From Aquificaceae bacterium (GTDB taxonomy: Bacteria > Aquificota > Aquificia > Aquificales > Aquificaceae), in contig JALWEG010000003.1 in assembly GCA_027014155.1 (NCBI GenBank), forward strand, positions 2,479 to 56,954: DNA of 54,476 bases, in the 5' to 3' direction. Under the pieces are notes generated by a model. It did not search any database, was not told the DNA's origin, and saw only the letters and a program-made list of their open reading frames with translations. Position 1 is the stretch's first letter. Every line of letters starts with the position of its first letter. This document shows positions 30,061-39,169 of this stretch, piece after piece. Made by a program: the position numbers and the translations under genes.

Positions 30061-30939
30061 ATGAAGAAGCTTATTTTTCCCGTTTTAATTCTTGCCATCG
30101 CTTTGGGAGTGTTCGCCTTAGACAAGTATATGGACAGGAGAGCGGAGCAGGAGGTTAAGAGGGTCTTTAAAGAGCTGGGCGTTGAGGGTGAATACGAGGA
30201 GGTGGATTACTTACTCCTGAAGAACCAGATCTTGGTGAAGAACTTCAGGATAAGGGACAAGGAGGGAGAGTTTTTCGCTTCAGAGCTTCTCATTAAGAAG
30301 TTTTCGGAAGACGGCGTGGACATAGAGTATAAAGGCATAAAGGTAAGCGAAGACGACAAGCTCTCCGAAGACTTCAGGAGCCTCGGATATAAGGACTTCA
30401 GCCTTGACGGGGGTGTGAAGGTAGATATAGACAAAGAAAAGGGATCCGTAGAGGTCAGCAGAGCCTTTGCGGAGCTTAAAGATGGCTTTAGGATAGAGAT
30501 GAGCTTAAGGCTGGAAGGAATAGATATAGACTTCTGGAAGGATTTAGACCCCCAGAGCGAGATTAACCCTTTCCTGCTCATGGCCCAGCTGAGCGAGATA
30601 AAGCTGATTTACGCCAAGTTTCTGTTTGCAGACCTGGGTATAAAGAGGAGACTGCTGGAGGCGGGAGCCAGAAAGGAGGGAATGAGCTATCGGGAGTTTA
30701 AGAGAAAGCTCATCAAAGAGCTTAACCGGGACATACTAAAGGCCAAGAGTGCCGAGGAGGCACGCCTTCTTATGAACTTTAAGAAATTCCTGGAGGAGGG
30801 CAAAGAGATTAAAATAGAGATAAAACCTCAGAGAGGTTTGAGCTTGGGCAAAGCCTTGACCACCCTGATGTTTACTCCACAGGATAAGGTTTTCAAGAGA
30901 GCTTTAGCTCTCTTTAACGTAAAGGCAGAGGTGAACTGA
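30061..30939 (+). CDS. AsmA/DUF-like exported or inner-membrane-anchored hypothetical protein
   Basis: 292 residues. A single N-terminal hydrophobic segment (LIFPVLILAIALGVFAL, 4-20) is followed by a periplasmic part. Repeated beta strands (VDYLLLKNQILVKNFRIRDK, VDIEYKGIKVSEDDK) recall AsmA-like or DUF945-type lipid-binding proteins, and the second half is helical. I do not assign a function. A good ribosome site (GGAGGGA) precedes ATG 30061. It is followed after 1 nt by an epimerase gene with a GTG start, so they are cotranscribed. Confidence 0.7.
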   Translation: MKKLIFPVLILAIALGVFALDKYMDRRAEQEVKRVFKELGVEGEYEEVDYLLLKNQILVKNFRIRDKEGEFFASELLIKKFSEDGVDIEYKGIKVSEDDKLSEDFRSLGYKDFSLDGGVKVDIDKEKGSVEVSRAFAELKDGFRIEMSLRLEGIDIDFWKDLDPQSEINPFLLMAQLSEIKLIYAKFLFADLGIKRRLLEAGARKEGMSYREFKRKLIKELNRDILKAKSAEEARLLMNFKKFLEEGKEIKIEIKPQRGLSLGKALTTLMFTPQDKVFKRALALFNVKAEVN

Positions 30940-30940
30940 A

Positions 30941-31906
30941 GTGAAAGTACTGATTACTGGAGCGGCAGGTTTTGTAGGCTGGAAGACCTCCCAAAGGCTT
31001 CTGGAAGAAGGACATCAAGTCGTAGGGGTAGACAACCTCAACGATTATTACGACGTGTCCGTAAAGGAGTGGCGGCTCAGGCAGCTGGAAGCTTTTGAAG
31101 AATTCACCTTCTATAGGGTGGACATAGAGGATAAAGAGGCTTTAGAAGAGGTGTTTTCAAAGCACCGCTTTGACGCGGTTATAAACGAGGCGGCAAGGGC
31201 CGGGGTCAGGTACTCCTTAGAGAACCCTTGGGTTTATCTGAGCACCAACGCGGAGGGAACCCTAAACCTTCTGGAGCTGATGAGGAAATATGAAGTGAAG
31301 AAGATGGTTTTGGCCTCCACCTCCTCCCTTTACGCGGGACAAGAGATGCCTTTTAAGGAAGAGCTTCCGGTAAACACACCCATATCTCCCTACGCCGCAT
31401 CAAAGAAGGCCGCCGAAGTTATGGCCTACAGCTATCACTACCTATACGGTCTGGACATAACCGTGCTCAGATACTTCACCGTCTATGGCCCTGCCGGCAG
31501 GCCGGACATGAGCATCTTCAGATTCGTAAAGTGGGTGATGCAAGGGGAGCCTATAGAACTGTTCGGGGACGGGAGCCAGAGCAGAGACTTCACCTACATA
31601 GACGATGTAGCTGAGGGAACGGTTAGAGCGCTCAGGCCTGTGGGATATGAGATTATAAACCTGGGGGGAGATAATCCCCATAAGCTCATGGAAGCGCTGG
31701 AACTTATAGAGGGTATGCTCGGCAAAAAGGCCAGGATAGAGTTTAAAGACTTTCACAAGGCGGACATGAAGGCCACCTGGGCCGATATAAGCAAGGCGAG
31801 GGAGCTTCTTAACTGGGAACCGAAGGTCTCCCTTGAGGAGGGGATAAGAAGAACGGTGGAGTGGTTTAAGGAGAACTGGGACTGGCTCAAGGAGGTAAAG
31901 CTGTGA
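30941..31906 (+). CDS. NAD-dependent sugar-nucleotide epimerase/dehydratase (UDP-glucuronate 4-epimerase-like)
   Basis: 321 residues. An extended SDR with GAAGFVGWKT (Rossmann GxxGxxG), the active site S-S-S then YAASK, and RYFTVYGPAGRPDMSIF, which is typical of UDP-glucuronate 4-epimerases. It probably provides UDP-galacturonate or a related sugar for surface polysaccharide. The start is GTG 30941. The stop overlaps the argH GTG start (GTGA). Substrate is inferred from the GRPDM motif only. Confidence 0.85.
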   Translation: MKVLITGAAGFVGWKTSQRLLEEGHQVVGVDNLNDYYDVSVKEWRLRQLEAFEEFTFYRVDIEDKEALEEVFSKHRFDAVINEAARAGVRYSLENPWVYLSTNAEGTLNLLELMRKYEVKKMVLASTSSLYAGQEMPFKEELPVNTPISPYAASKKAAEVMAYSYHYLYGLDITVLRYFTVYGPAGRPDMSIFRFVKWVMQGEPIELFGDGSQSRDFTYIDDVAEGTVRALRPVGYEIINLGGDNPHKLMEALELIEGMLGKKARIEFKDFHKADMKATWADISKARELLNWEPKVSLEEGIRRTVEWFKENWDWLKEVKL

Positions 31907-33276
31907 GCAAGCTTTGGTCAGGTAGGTTTTCGGAGGATACGGACGCCTTCGTTGAGGAGTTCACCCAATCCGTCAGTTTTGACAGGGAGCTGGCGTACGA
32001 GGACATTGAGCAGGATATAGCCCACGTAAAGACCCTTTTCAAGGCCGGAGTCATAAGTGAAGAGGAGAAGGAAAAGCTTATAAAGGGGCTGCTGGACTTA
32101 AAGAAGGATATAGAGGAAGGAAAAGTAGAGTGGAAAAGCCGGTTGGAAGACGTACACATGAACCTGGAAGCCCTACTAACGGAACGGCTGGGCGATGTAG
32201 GAGGCAAACTGCACACGGGTCGCTCCAGAAACGACCAGATTACCACCGACGAGAGGCTTTACCTCAAAAAACAGCTCAGGGGCATACTTTCCCTTCTTAA
32301 GCAACTCAGGATAACGCTGCTGGACTTGGCTCAAAAGCACATAGACGTTTTGCTACCCTCTTATACGCACCTGCAGAGAGCGCAGCCCATCAGGTTGGCC
32401 CACTACTTCCTCGCCTTTAGGGAGATGTTTCTCAAGGATTCCGAGAGGTTCGCCGACGCCTACAGGAGGATAGATGAGCTTACCTTAGGAAGCGGTGCCG
32501 TGGCGGGTGTAGATTTTCCCTTGGATAGGTTCTTCACCGCTTCGGAGCTTGGTTTTAATCGGGTATCCAGAAACTCCATGTACGCCACCGCAGACCGGGA
32601 CTTCATCGCCGAGTTCCTCTTTTGCTGTGCCTGCACGGGAATGCACCTATCAAGGCTTTCGGAAGACCTGATCCTGTGGGCTTCTGAAGAGTTCGGCTAC
32701 ATTGAGCTACCCGATAAGCTCTGCACGGGCAGCTCCATAATGCCCCAGAAGAAGAACCCCGACGTTCTGGAGCTCATAAGGGGAAAAACGGGCAGGCTTT
32801 ACGGGAACCTGATTGCTTTGATGACCACTGTGAAGGCACTTCCCATGTCCTACAACAGAGACCTGCAGGAGGATAAGGAACCCCTCTTTGATAGCGTGCG
32901 GACATTGAAGGGTTCCTTAAGCGGAATGATAAAGGTTCTAAAAGGCTTAAGGCCCAAGAGCGAAGTTATGGAAAGGAACGCGGGGAACTTCGTCCTGATA
33001 ACCGACGTGGCCAACTTCCTCGTGGACAAAGGAGTACCCTTCAGAAGGGCACACGAGATAGCCGGTAGAATAGTGGCTTATCTGATAGACCGGAGCAGGA
33101 GGCTGGAAGATATGAGCCTTGAGGAGTTCAAGATGTTCTCCGAGGATTTTGACGAGAGTGTCTTGGAGCTTCTCAATCCTCAGGTGGTTGCCGATAGGAG
33201 GAAGACCTTCGGTGGAACCTCAAAGGAGAGGCTGCTGGAGGCCATAGAGGCGGCAAAGCTGGAGGAAGGGGTGTAA
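31903..33276 (+). CDS. argH: Argininosuccinate lyase ArgH
   Basis: 457 residues. It splits argininosuccinate to arginine and fumarate, the last step of arginine synthesis. The N-terminal LWSGRFSEDTDAFVEEFTQS, the HTGRSRNDQ motif with its catalytic base region, and the fumarase-superfamily signature GSSIMPQKKNPD are all visible. The start is GTG 31903, overlapping the epimerase stop by 4 nt. speE begins 9 nt after the stop, so arginine and polyamine synthesis are linked in one transcript. Confidence 0.98.
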   Translation: MSKLWSGRFSEDTDAFVEEFTQSVSFDRELAYEDIEQDIAHVKTLFKAGVISEEEKEKLIKGLLDLKKDIEEGKVEWKSRLEDVHMNLEALLTERLGDVGGKLHTGRSRNDQITTDERLYLKKQLRGILSLLKQLRITLLDLAQKHIDVLLPSYTHLQRAQPIRLAHYFLAFREMFLKDSERFADAYRRIDELTLGSGAVAGVDFPLDRFFTASELGFNRVSRNSMYATADRDFIAEFLFCCACTGMHLSRLSEDLILWASEEFGYIELPDKLCTGSSIMPQKKNPDVLELIRGKTGRLYGNLIALMTTVKALPMSYNRDLQEDKEPLFDSVRTLKGSLSGMIKVLKGLRPKSEVMERNAGNFVLITDVANFLVDKGVPFRRAHEIAGRIVAYLIDRSRRLEDMSLEEFKMFSEDFDESVLELLNPQVVADRRKTFGGTSKERLLEAIEAAKLEEGV

Positions 33277-33285
33277 AATAATCCC

Positions 33286-34128
33286 ATGCGGGACATCTTC
33301 TTCTTAGAGAGAGACCCATACGCACCCATAAGGCACTGCTACCCTATATCAAAGATTCTTTACGAGGGGAAGAGCGAGTATCAGGAAATACTGGTGGCGG
33401 AGTCCCCCGAGTTCGGCAGAATACTGGTACTGGACGGGGTAGTTCAGCTTGACGAGAAGTACGAGTTCACCTACCACGAGTTTCTCGCCCACGTTCCCAT
33501 GTTCGCTCACCCAAATCCCGAGGACGTTCTGATAATAGGTGGAGGAGACGGAGGCACCCTGAGGGAGGTCTTAAAGCACGAGAGCGTAAAGAGGGCGGTT
33601 CTGGTTGATATAGACAGAGAGGTGGTGGAAGTATCCAAAAAGTTCTTTCCCACCCTATCGGTGGGCTTTGAGGACCCGCGTGCCATAGTGATTCATGAAG
33701 ACGGCTATAAGTACGTTCAGGATTACTCTCAAGAGTTTGACGTAATAATAGTTGACTCCACAGACCCCGTAGGATTCGCCCACGTGCTTACAACGGAGGA
33801 GTTCTTCAGATACGTACACAACGCTCTCAAAGAGGATGGCATATTCGCCGCCCAGACGGAGTCCATATACTACCACCTTGACATAATAAGGAGGATACAG
33901 AAAGACCTGGCCAAGGTCTTCCCCATAGTTGACCTCTTTGTTTCCAACATACCCATATACGCCGGCTACTGGTGGACCTTCTCCATAGGTAGCAAGAAGC
34001 ACCCGGTAAGGCGACCCTCAAGGGAGGTGTCCGTGGACACAAAGCTCTACTCGGCACAGATGCACTCTTACTCCTTCCTGCCCGAAGATTTCTACAGAAA
34101 GCTGCTTGAGGGCCAATTTAGGTTATAA
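33286..34128 (+). CDS. speE: Polyamine aminopropyltransferase (spermidine synthase-like)
   Basis: 280 residues. It transfers the aminopropyl group of decarboxylated S-adenosylmethionine to a polyamine. Motifs: YQEILVAESPEFGRILVLDG, the glycine-rich GGGDGGTLREVLKH, the acidic VLVDIDREVVE and catalytic DVIIVDSTDPVG. Thermophiles use such enzymes for long polyamines and the acceptor (putrescine, agmatine or spermidine) cannot be read from sequence here. It follows argH by 9 nt. Arginine is the precursor of the polyamines. Confidence 0.93.
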   Translation: MRDIFFLERDPYAPIRHCYPISKILYEGKSEYQEILVAESPEFGRILVLDGVVQLDEKYEFTYHEFLAHVPMFAHPNPEDVLIIGGGDGGTLREVLKHESVKRAVLVDIDREVVEVSKKFFPTLSVGFEDPRAIVIHEDGYKYVQDYSQEFDVIIVDSTDPVGFAHVLTTEEFFRYVHNALKEDGIFAAQTESIYYHLDIIRRIQKDLAKVFPIVDLFVSNIPIYAGYWWTFSIGSKKHPVRRPSREVSVDTKLYSAQMHSYSFLPEDFYRKLLEGQFRL

Positions 34129-34145
34129 TAAACCCTTCAAGCCTC

Positions 34146-34173
34146 GTTTCCCGCCGATGGCCGGATGGGAGAC
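34146..34173 (+). promoter_or_regulatory. Putative S6:S18 autoregulatory leader hairpin of rpsF
   Basis: GTTTCCC (34146-34152) pairs with GGGAGAC (34167-34173) around an inner GCC-gat-GGC stem and an unpaired CCGGAT. S6:S18 leader motifs use a stem with a CCG bulge upstream of rpsF. A TATAAT at 34124-34129, overlapping the speE stop, could start this leader. I found no matching -35. Confidence 0.45.
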
Positions 34174-34196
34174 CTAAAAAGTCCAGGAGGTAAGCG

Positions 34197-34538
34197 ATGC
34201 CCAGAAACAGGCATTACAAAACGGAAAGGTTTTACGAGACCGTCTTTGTCCTCAAGCCTACCCTGACGGAGGAGGAGGCCAAGAGGATTCTTGAAGAGGT
34301 AAAGACCCAAATAACCCAAAAGGGTGGTGAGTTGCTCTACGAAGAGGACTGGGGAAATAAGAGTTTGGCTTACAGGATAGAGAACTTCAATCACGGCCGA
34401 TTCTTCCTGCTCCAGTTCAAGACCCAGAACCCGGAGCTACCCAACGAGCTGGACTTCTTCTTTAGAATAAACGAGGACGTAATCAGGTGGATGAACTTCC
34501 AGATAAAGAAGGAGGAGGTTCTAAAGCCTAAAAAGTAG
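34197..34538 (+). CDS. rpsF: 30S ribosomal protein bS6
   Basis: 113 residues. bS6 binds 16S rRNA with bS18 in the platform. The sequence YETVFVLKPTLTEEEAKRI and LAYRIENFNHGRFFLLQF match the family. AGGAGGT precedes ATG 34197. The ssb, rpsR and rplI genes follow in the classical order rpsF-ssb-rpsR-rplI, and a leader hairpin before the gene may bind S6:S18 for feedback control. The C-terminus lacks the long acidic tail seen in enterics. Confidence 0.97.
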   Translation: MPRNRHYKTERFYETVFVLKPTLTEEEAKRILEEVKTQITQKGGELLYEEDWGNKSLAYRIENFNHGRFFLLQFKTQNPELPNELDFFFRINEDVIRWMNFQIKKEEVLKPKK

Positions 34539-34552
34539 GGGAGGTTTGGGCT

Positions 34553-35017
34553 ATGTTGAACAAAGTCCTGCTCATCGGCAACCTGACGGCTGACCCAGTG
34601 GTTAGATACCTGCCTTCCGGAACACCCGTATGCGAGTTCGGACTGGCTTACAACCGTAGGTTCAAGTCGGGTGAGGAATGGAAAGAGGAGAGCCACTTCT
34701 TTGACGTTAAAGCCTACGGTAGGTTGGCTGAAAGCTTATCTGAGAGACTTTCCAAAGGTTATACCGTAGTTTTGGAAGGTAGATTGACCCAAGACAGGTG
34801 GGTGGGACAGGACGGCAAGAACTACAGCAAGGTTAGAATAATCGCCGAGGCCGTGAGGATTATCAAGAAACCCAGGCTTGAAGAGGAGGTAGAGGAAGAG
34901 GAAATTACGGGCATGGAGGTGCCCAAGGATATAGATGAGGAGCTTAAAAGGCTTGATGAGGTAAAGCCCGAAGAAGAAAAACCTTTCAAAGAAGGTGATG
35001 ATGAAGTCCCATTTTAA
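34553..35017 (+). CDS. ssb: Single-stranded DNA-binding protein
   Basis: 154 residues. The OB fold starts LNKVLLIGNLTADPVVRYLPS and contains EWKEESHFFDVKAYGRLAE. The acidic C-terminal tail ends DDEVPF, the peptide that recruits partner repair proteins. A low-complexity acidic linker (LEEEVEEEEITGMEVPKD) lies before it. It sits 14 nt after rpsF and 12 nt before rpsR in the normal order. Confidence 0.97.
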   Translation: MLNKVLLIGNLTADPVVRYLPSGTPVCEFGLAYNRRFKSGEEWKEESHFFDVKAYGRLAESLSERLSKGYTVVLEGRLTQDRWVGQDGKNYSKVRIIAEAVRIIKKPRLEEEVEEEEITGMEVPKDIDEELKRLDEVKPEEEKPFKEGDDEVPF

Positions 35018-35029
35018 GGAGGTTTAGTT

Positions 35030-35251
35030 ATGGCTATAAAGAGACCTGCAAAGAAGAAGGTTTGTTTTTACTGCGAGCAAAAGAGAGACCCCGACTACAA
35101 AAACTACGAGGAGATGAGGCAGTTCATGACCGAGAGAGGAAAGATAAAGTCCAGGAGGCAAACCGGCCTCTGTGCCAAACACCAGAGGAAACTGGGACTT
35201 CAGATAAAGAGAGCAAGACAGCTGGCACTTCTGCCCTACGTAGTCTCTTAA
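35030..35251 (+). CDS. rpsR: 30S ribosomal protein bS18 (Cys-containing, zinc-ribbon form)
   Basis: 73 residues. KVCFYCEQKRDPDYKNYEEM carries a CxxC pair, and a third Cys is in QTGLCAKHQRKLG with a nearby His, so this is the C+ form likely to bind zinc. The basic helix SRRQTGLCAKHQRKL contacts 16S rRNA. AAGGAGG precedes ATG 35030. The gap to rplI is 12 nt. Confidence 0.97.
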   Translation: MAIKRPAKKKVCFYCEQKRDPDYKNYEEMRQFMTERGKIKSRRQTGLCAKHQRKLGLQIKRARQLALLPYVVS

Positions 35252-35263
35252 GGAGGAGATGAA

Positions 35264-35716
35264 ATGAAGGTAATACTCAAGCACGACTTGGAAGGCTACG
35301 GCTTTATGGGAGACATAATAGAGGTAAAGGACGGCTTTGCCAACAACTACCTCATACCCAGAGGTATAGCTCTGCCCGCTACCGAGGGCAACGTTAAACA
35401 CGTAAGGGACATACTCTCTCAGAAGGGACGCAAGCTCCAGAGGGAAAAGGAGAAAGCCCAGCAGTTGGCCAAGAAACTGGAAGGCACCATAATAGTAATC
35501 AGGAAGAAGGCCGGAGAGGGCGGAAAGCTCTTTGGCTCCATAACCGCCACCGACATACTTCAGGCCCTCAAGGAGCTGGGCTTTGAGCTGACCAGAAAGA
35601 ACGTGCCCACCAAGACCAACATCAGAGAACTCGGAATATACACCATAACCCTCAGACTCCACAAGGACGTCAGCGTTGACATAAAAGTAGATGTCAAACC
35701 CGAAGAAGAGGATTAA
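35264..35716 (+). CDS. rplI: 50S ribosomal protein bL9
   Basis: 150 residues. The N-terminal domain reads MKVILKHDLEGYGFMGDIIEVKDG and FANNYLIPRGIALPAT, the L9 signature. A long helix and C-terminal domain (FGSITATDILQALKELGFEL) follow. GGAGGAG precedes ATG 35264. ccsA begins 13 nt after the stop, so it may be transcribed from the same promoter. Confidence 0.98.
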   Translation: MKVILKHDLEGYGFMGDIIEVKDGFANNYLIPRGIALPATEGNVKHVRDILSQKGRKLQREKEKAQQLAKKLEGTIIVIRKKAGEGGKLFGSITATDILQALKELGFELTRKNVPTKTNIRELGIYTITLRLHKDVSVDIKVDVKPEEED

Positions 35717-35729
35717 ATTACTCTAAGCC

Positions 35730-36668
35730 ATGAAAGAGGTATCCGTAGAGAAGAAGAAGGTAAGCCTATTTTCTTTAGATTTGATGACCGCCTTCGGCGG
35801 TGTTTTACTGGCAATCCTCCTGGGACTTTTGCCTTACCCAAACACCTTCTGGTACAAATCTGCGATGCTGATTTACGGACTCGGCTCTTTGGTGTATATA
35901 GCCTACGCCTTCCTCAGGGAGAAAATTTTGGGCAACATAGGCACGGGCGTTCTCCTGCTGGGGCTGGTACTAAACCTCGCCGGTATGATAAGAAGGGGCA
36001 TAGAGAGCTACCAAATGGGAATATTCCACCCCCCCTGGAGCAACCTCTTTGAGGCTCTTACCTTCTGGAGCTTTATAGCCGGAAGCGTCTATCTGATAGT
36101 GGAGAGGAAGTACGGCTTTAAGGTGATAGGTGCCTTCGTCCTACCCCTCATATTTCTAACCTCCGCCTACGCCATATTCAAAGCTTCCCACGAGATACAA
36201 CCCCTCATGCCCGCCCTAAGGAGCTACTGGCTCTACATACATGTGATAACGGCCTTCACGGGATACGCCGGCTTTACCGTGGCCTTCGGCGGTGCGGTGG
36301 CCTACCTTATTAAGGATTACTTTAAAGGCAAAAGGTTTGCTGAGAACTACCTGCCCTCCAAGGAGCTGCTTGACGAGATAACTTACAAATCCATAGCCAT
36401 AGTCTTTCCGGTCTGGACGGCCTCAATAATCCTCGGTGCCGCGTGGGCCAACGAGGCGTGGGGCGGATACTGGAGCTGGGACCCCAAAGAGGTATGGTCT
36501 CTGATAGTGTGGCTCTTCTTCGGAGCATATCTGCACGCCCGTCAACTGATGGGTTGGAAAGGCAGGCGTGTGGCGTGGATGGTGGTTGCCGGATTCATCA
36601 CCGTCCTGATATGCTTCTTTGCTATAAACCTTTACTTCCCCGGACTGCACAGCTACGCCACCGAGTAA
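35730..36668 (+). CDS. ccsA: CcsA/ResC-type cytochrome c biogenesis protein
   Basis: 312 residues with about eight hydrophobic segments. The haem-handling WWD motif is visible as WGGYWSWDPKEVWSLIVW (about 226-243), and conserved His residues lie before it (IHVITAFTGY) and near the end (LHARQL, GLHSYA). It carries haem across the membrane for system II attachment to CxxCH sites. The P460-like protein in this window is a possible substrate. ResB/Ccs1 is not adjacent. It ends immediately before the convergent EAL-HDOD gene with no spacer. Confidence 0.93.
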   Translation: MKEVSVEKKKVSLFSLDLMTAFGGVLLAILLGLLPYPNTFWYKSAMLIYGLGSLVYIAYAFLREKILGNIGTGVLLLGLVLNLAGMIRRGIESYQMGIFHPPWSNLFEALTFWSFIAGSVYLIVERKYGFKVIGAFVLPLIFLTSAYAIFKASHEIQPLMPALRSYWLYIHVITAFTGYAGFTVAFGGAVAYLIKDYFKGKRFAENYLPSKELLDEITYKSIAIVFPVWTASIILGAAWANEAWGGYWSWDPKEVWSLIVWLFFGAYLHARQLMGWKGRRVAWMVVAGFITVLICFFAINLYFPGLHSYATE

Positions 36669-37916
36669 TCAGCTCTTCGTCGTCTTGGCGGGGGACACCT
36701 TCCTAAAGCCGAAGAGCCTTTCCGCTACGGCACGGGACTTCTTTATGGCTCTATCAACCCTCGCGCTGTCGGTTCCCAGTATCTTTGCTACCTTGCTCAC
36801 TACAAACTCGTCTTGGGTATCCTCCAACAGCTCCACTATGGATAGAATAAACCCCAGCTCGTTGTTCCTTTTCTCATAGGCGTTTATTATGTCCGTATCC
36901 AGCTTAAGCTCCCTTGCTATGTCTTCCGGAGGTTCGCCCATCAGGTATCTGGTGGTGGAGAACAGCCCCATCAAGTAGGCCTTCTCGCTCTTTTCCGGAA
37001 TATACAGCTTTGCCAGCTCCTCCGCCAGGCTGGCCCTGAAGAGTGAAGACTTTATGAACCTCTCCTCTTCTATACCGGCAAACAGCTCGGTTATGGCTAA
37101 GGAGAGGGCGAAGTTGGCCATCTTGTTCACGTTTAAAAAGGACACCGCTGACTCCACGGAATCTATGTGCTCCGAGTCCTTGTAGTTGGCTCTAACGAAG
37201 TTGAGCAATCTGTAGGTGGCTCCCACGTCGCTCTCTATAACCTGAGCGGCACGCTTCATATCCCTATTTTTCAAAGCCTTATAGAGGTCTATTATGGTTC
37301 TCTTCATAAAGTAGAAGCTCTTAACGTCCCTTATAGGCTCGGGCCTTGCGAGATAAAAGCCCTGAAAATACTTAAAACCGAAGCTCTTGGCTCTGATTAA
37401 ATCCTCTTCCGTTTCCACGTTCTTGGCTATTGTGTCCTTTCCCAAGTCCCTTAGTATCTGAAGAATTTCCTTCATATCGCTGTCATTGTATATGTTCCCC
37501 TTTATATCTATCTTCACCCCGTGGCACTTACCCAAGAGAGAGAGGTAGTTTATCTTCTCAAAGCCAAAATCGTCTATTATGAAAGTAAAGCCCATCTTTA
37601 CCAGCTCGTTGACCGCCTGAAGCAGGTCGTTAGTTATCTCCTTGTTCTCTACCAACTCTATGCCCACGTACTCGGGCGGTAGTAGCTCAAACATGGAAGC
37701 TCTCAAGAACAGGGAAGGAACGTTTATAAAAATCTTCTTCCCCTGGGCTACCCGCTCGAGCCCCATCTCCATGAGAAGGTTGACGGCTATGGAGGTGGCC
37801 TTAAGGGGGTCCGTATCGGAGGGGTAGCGTTTGGTTTTTATATCCTTGAGCAGTGCCTCGTAGAAGGCTATCTCGCCCTCAGCGTCAAATATGGGCTGCT
37901 TGAAAACTACATACAT
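36669..37916 (-). CDS. EAL-HDOD signalling protein (YuxH-like)
   Basis: 415 residues. The N-terminal ~200 residues are an EAL domain: YEALLK (EAL Glu), IFINVP, GIELVEN, IDDFGFEK and VKIDIKGN are recognisable. The loop usually reading AEGVETEE is AKNVETEE here, so one metal or loop Glu is lost and phosphodiesterase activity is doubtful. The C-terminal ~200 residues are an HDOD domain (ALKNRDMKRAAQVIESDVGA, then SVESAVSFLNVNKMANFALS). Such proteins usually act as c-di-GMP-linked scaffolds. It abuts ccsA tail to tail. Confidence 0.88.
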   Translation of the reverse strand: MYVVFKQPIFDAEGEIAFYEALLKDIKTKRYPSDTDPLKATSIAVNLLMEMGLERVAQGKKIFINVPSLFLRASMFELLPPEYVGIELVENKEITNDLLQAVNELVKMGFTFIIDDFGFEKINYLSLLGKCHGVKIDIKGNIYNDSDMKEILQILRDLGKDTIAKNVETEEDLIRAKSFGFKYFQGFYLARPEPIRDVKSFYFMKRTIIDLYKALKNRDMKRAAQVIESDVGATYRLLNFVRANYKDSEHIDSVESAVSFLNVNKMANFALSLAITELFAGIEEERFIKSSLFRASLAEELAKLYIPEKSEKAYLMGLFSTTRYLMGEPPEDIARELKLDTDIINAYEKRNNELGFILSIVELLEDTQDEFVVSKVAKILGTDSARVDRAIKKSRAVAERLFGFRKVSPAKTTKS

Positions 37917-37947
37917 TTCTGCACCATAATTAAAAATAATATTAATT

Positions 37948-39162
37948 TCAGGAACTAAAACAACGTTTTATTTCCCCTATCAGGTACGTGGAACCCAGCG
38001 CCAGCAAGGGGTAAGGATAGTCCTTCAGGTCCTCCACCTTCAGCACCTTTACATTTTTAAAGCCCAGCTCCTTTGCGCCCCTGACTAGGCTGCCTATATC
38101 CTCTCCTCTGTGGTGGCTCACCTGCACAAGGAGTATTCTGTCCTTGAACTTCCTCAGCGCAGCCATAGACTCATACCACTGCTTTTCCTTTAAACCCGTA
38201 AACAAAATATCTATATCGGGCATATACTTGAGAATTTCAGATACCACCTTTTCAACCGCGTAGGGGTTGTGGGCTCCGTCCACCATCAGAAGCGGCTCTC
38301 TGCGAAGCACCTCCATTCTGCCTTCCCACCTGACGGATCCGAGAGCCTTCTTGACCACTTCCTCCTTTAAACGGATAACTTCCTCCGTTAGCTTTATCGC
38401 CACGGCAGCGTTGTCTATCTGCCACCTGCCCCACAGTCCGAGCCTTGCCTCCTCAAGGGTCAAGCTATGGGTCCTGAGGCTGTGCAGCAGGGTTTGTGAA
38501 CCGCTGACGGTGCCGGCATAAGTAAAGTCTATCCCCGCCACCCTTAAGTCTTCCACGCGGGCTCTTTCCAAGGCTACCGGGTACAGGGGAAACCTCGCAG
38601 AGCCTAAAATCAGGGGTCTGTTCCTGCGATATAGCTCTATCTTGTCCGAGGCTATCTCCCAGAGGTTTCTACCCAGCCACCTGGTATGGTCCCTTTCCAC
38701 GTTGGTTATGGCTACCGCCCGGGCTTCGCACACCTTGGTGGCATCCCACCTGCCCCCCATACCCACCTCAAAGACCGCAAAATCTACTCCTGCATCGGAG
38801 AAGTACTTGACGGCTATCAGCGTGGCAGCTTCAAAGTAGGTAAGATTGAGTTCTAAAAAGAGGGGCTTTAGCTCCCTAACGTACTCTCGCAGGACTTGGG
38901 ACTCTATAGGCTCTGCATCTATACGCCACCTCTCTTCTTCCCTGAGCAGGTGGGGGGATACGAACCAGCCGGTCTTGTATCCGTGATGGCGCAGCAGGCT
39001 CTCGGTAAAGGCACAGGTGGAGCCTTTGCCGTTGGTTCCACCCACGAGGAGACTTACGTAATTCCTCTGAGGGTTTCCCAAACGCCTGACCCCTTCCTTT
39101 ATTCTGTCCAAAGAAGGCTCTATATGGTAATCCCTACCCTTAAAGAGTTCCCACAGGCTCAT
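37948..39162 (-). CDS. folC: Folylpolyglutamate synthase / dihydrofolate synthase
   Basis: 404 residues. The ATP-binding GGTNGKGSTCAFTESLL, FVSPHLL, the EVGMGGRWDATKV motif and MVDGAHNPYAVEK are the FolC hallmarks. It adds glutamate to folates. ATG 39162 has no strong ribosome site. It overlaps nothing but lies 7 nt after the galE stop, so it probably shares the galE transcript. Folate supply may also serve HypX two genes upstream, which uses formyl-THF. Confidence 0.95.
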   Translation of the reverse strand: MSLWELFKGRDYHIEPSLDRIKEGVRRLGNPQRNYVSLLVGGTNGKGSTCAFTESLLRHHGYKTGWFVSPHLLREEERWRIDAEPIESQVLREYVRELKPLFLELNLTYFEAATLIAVKYFSDAGVDFAVFEVGMGGRWDATKVCEARAVAITNVERDHTRWLGRNLWEIASDKIELYRRNRPLILGSARFPLYPVALERARVEDLRVAGIDFTYAGTVSGSQTLLHSLRTHSLTLEEARLGLWGRWQIDNAAVAIKLTEEVIRLKEEVVKKALGSVRWEGRMEVLRREPLLMVDGAHNPYAVEKVVSEILKYMPDIDILFTGLKEKQWYESMAALRKFKDRILLVQVSHHRGEDIGSLVRGAKELGFKNVKVLKVEDLKDYPYPLLALGSTYLIGEIKRCFSS

Positions 39163-39169
39163 GATAGGC

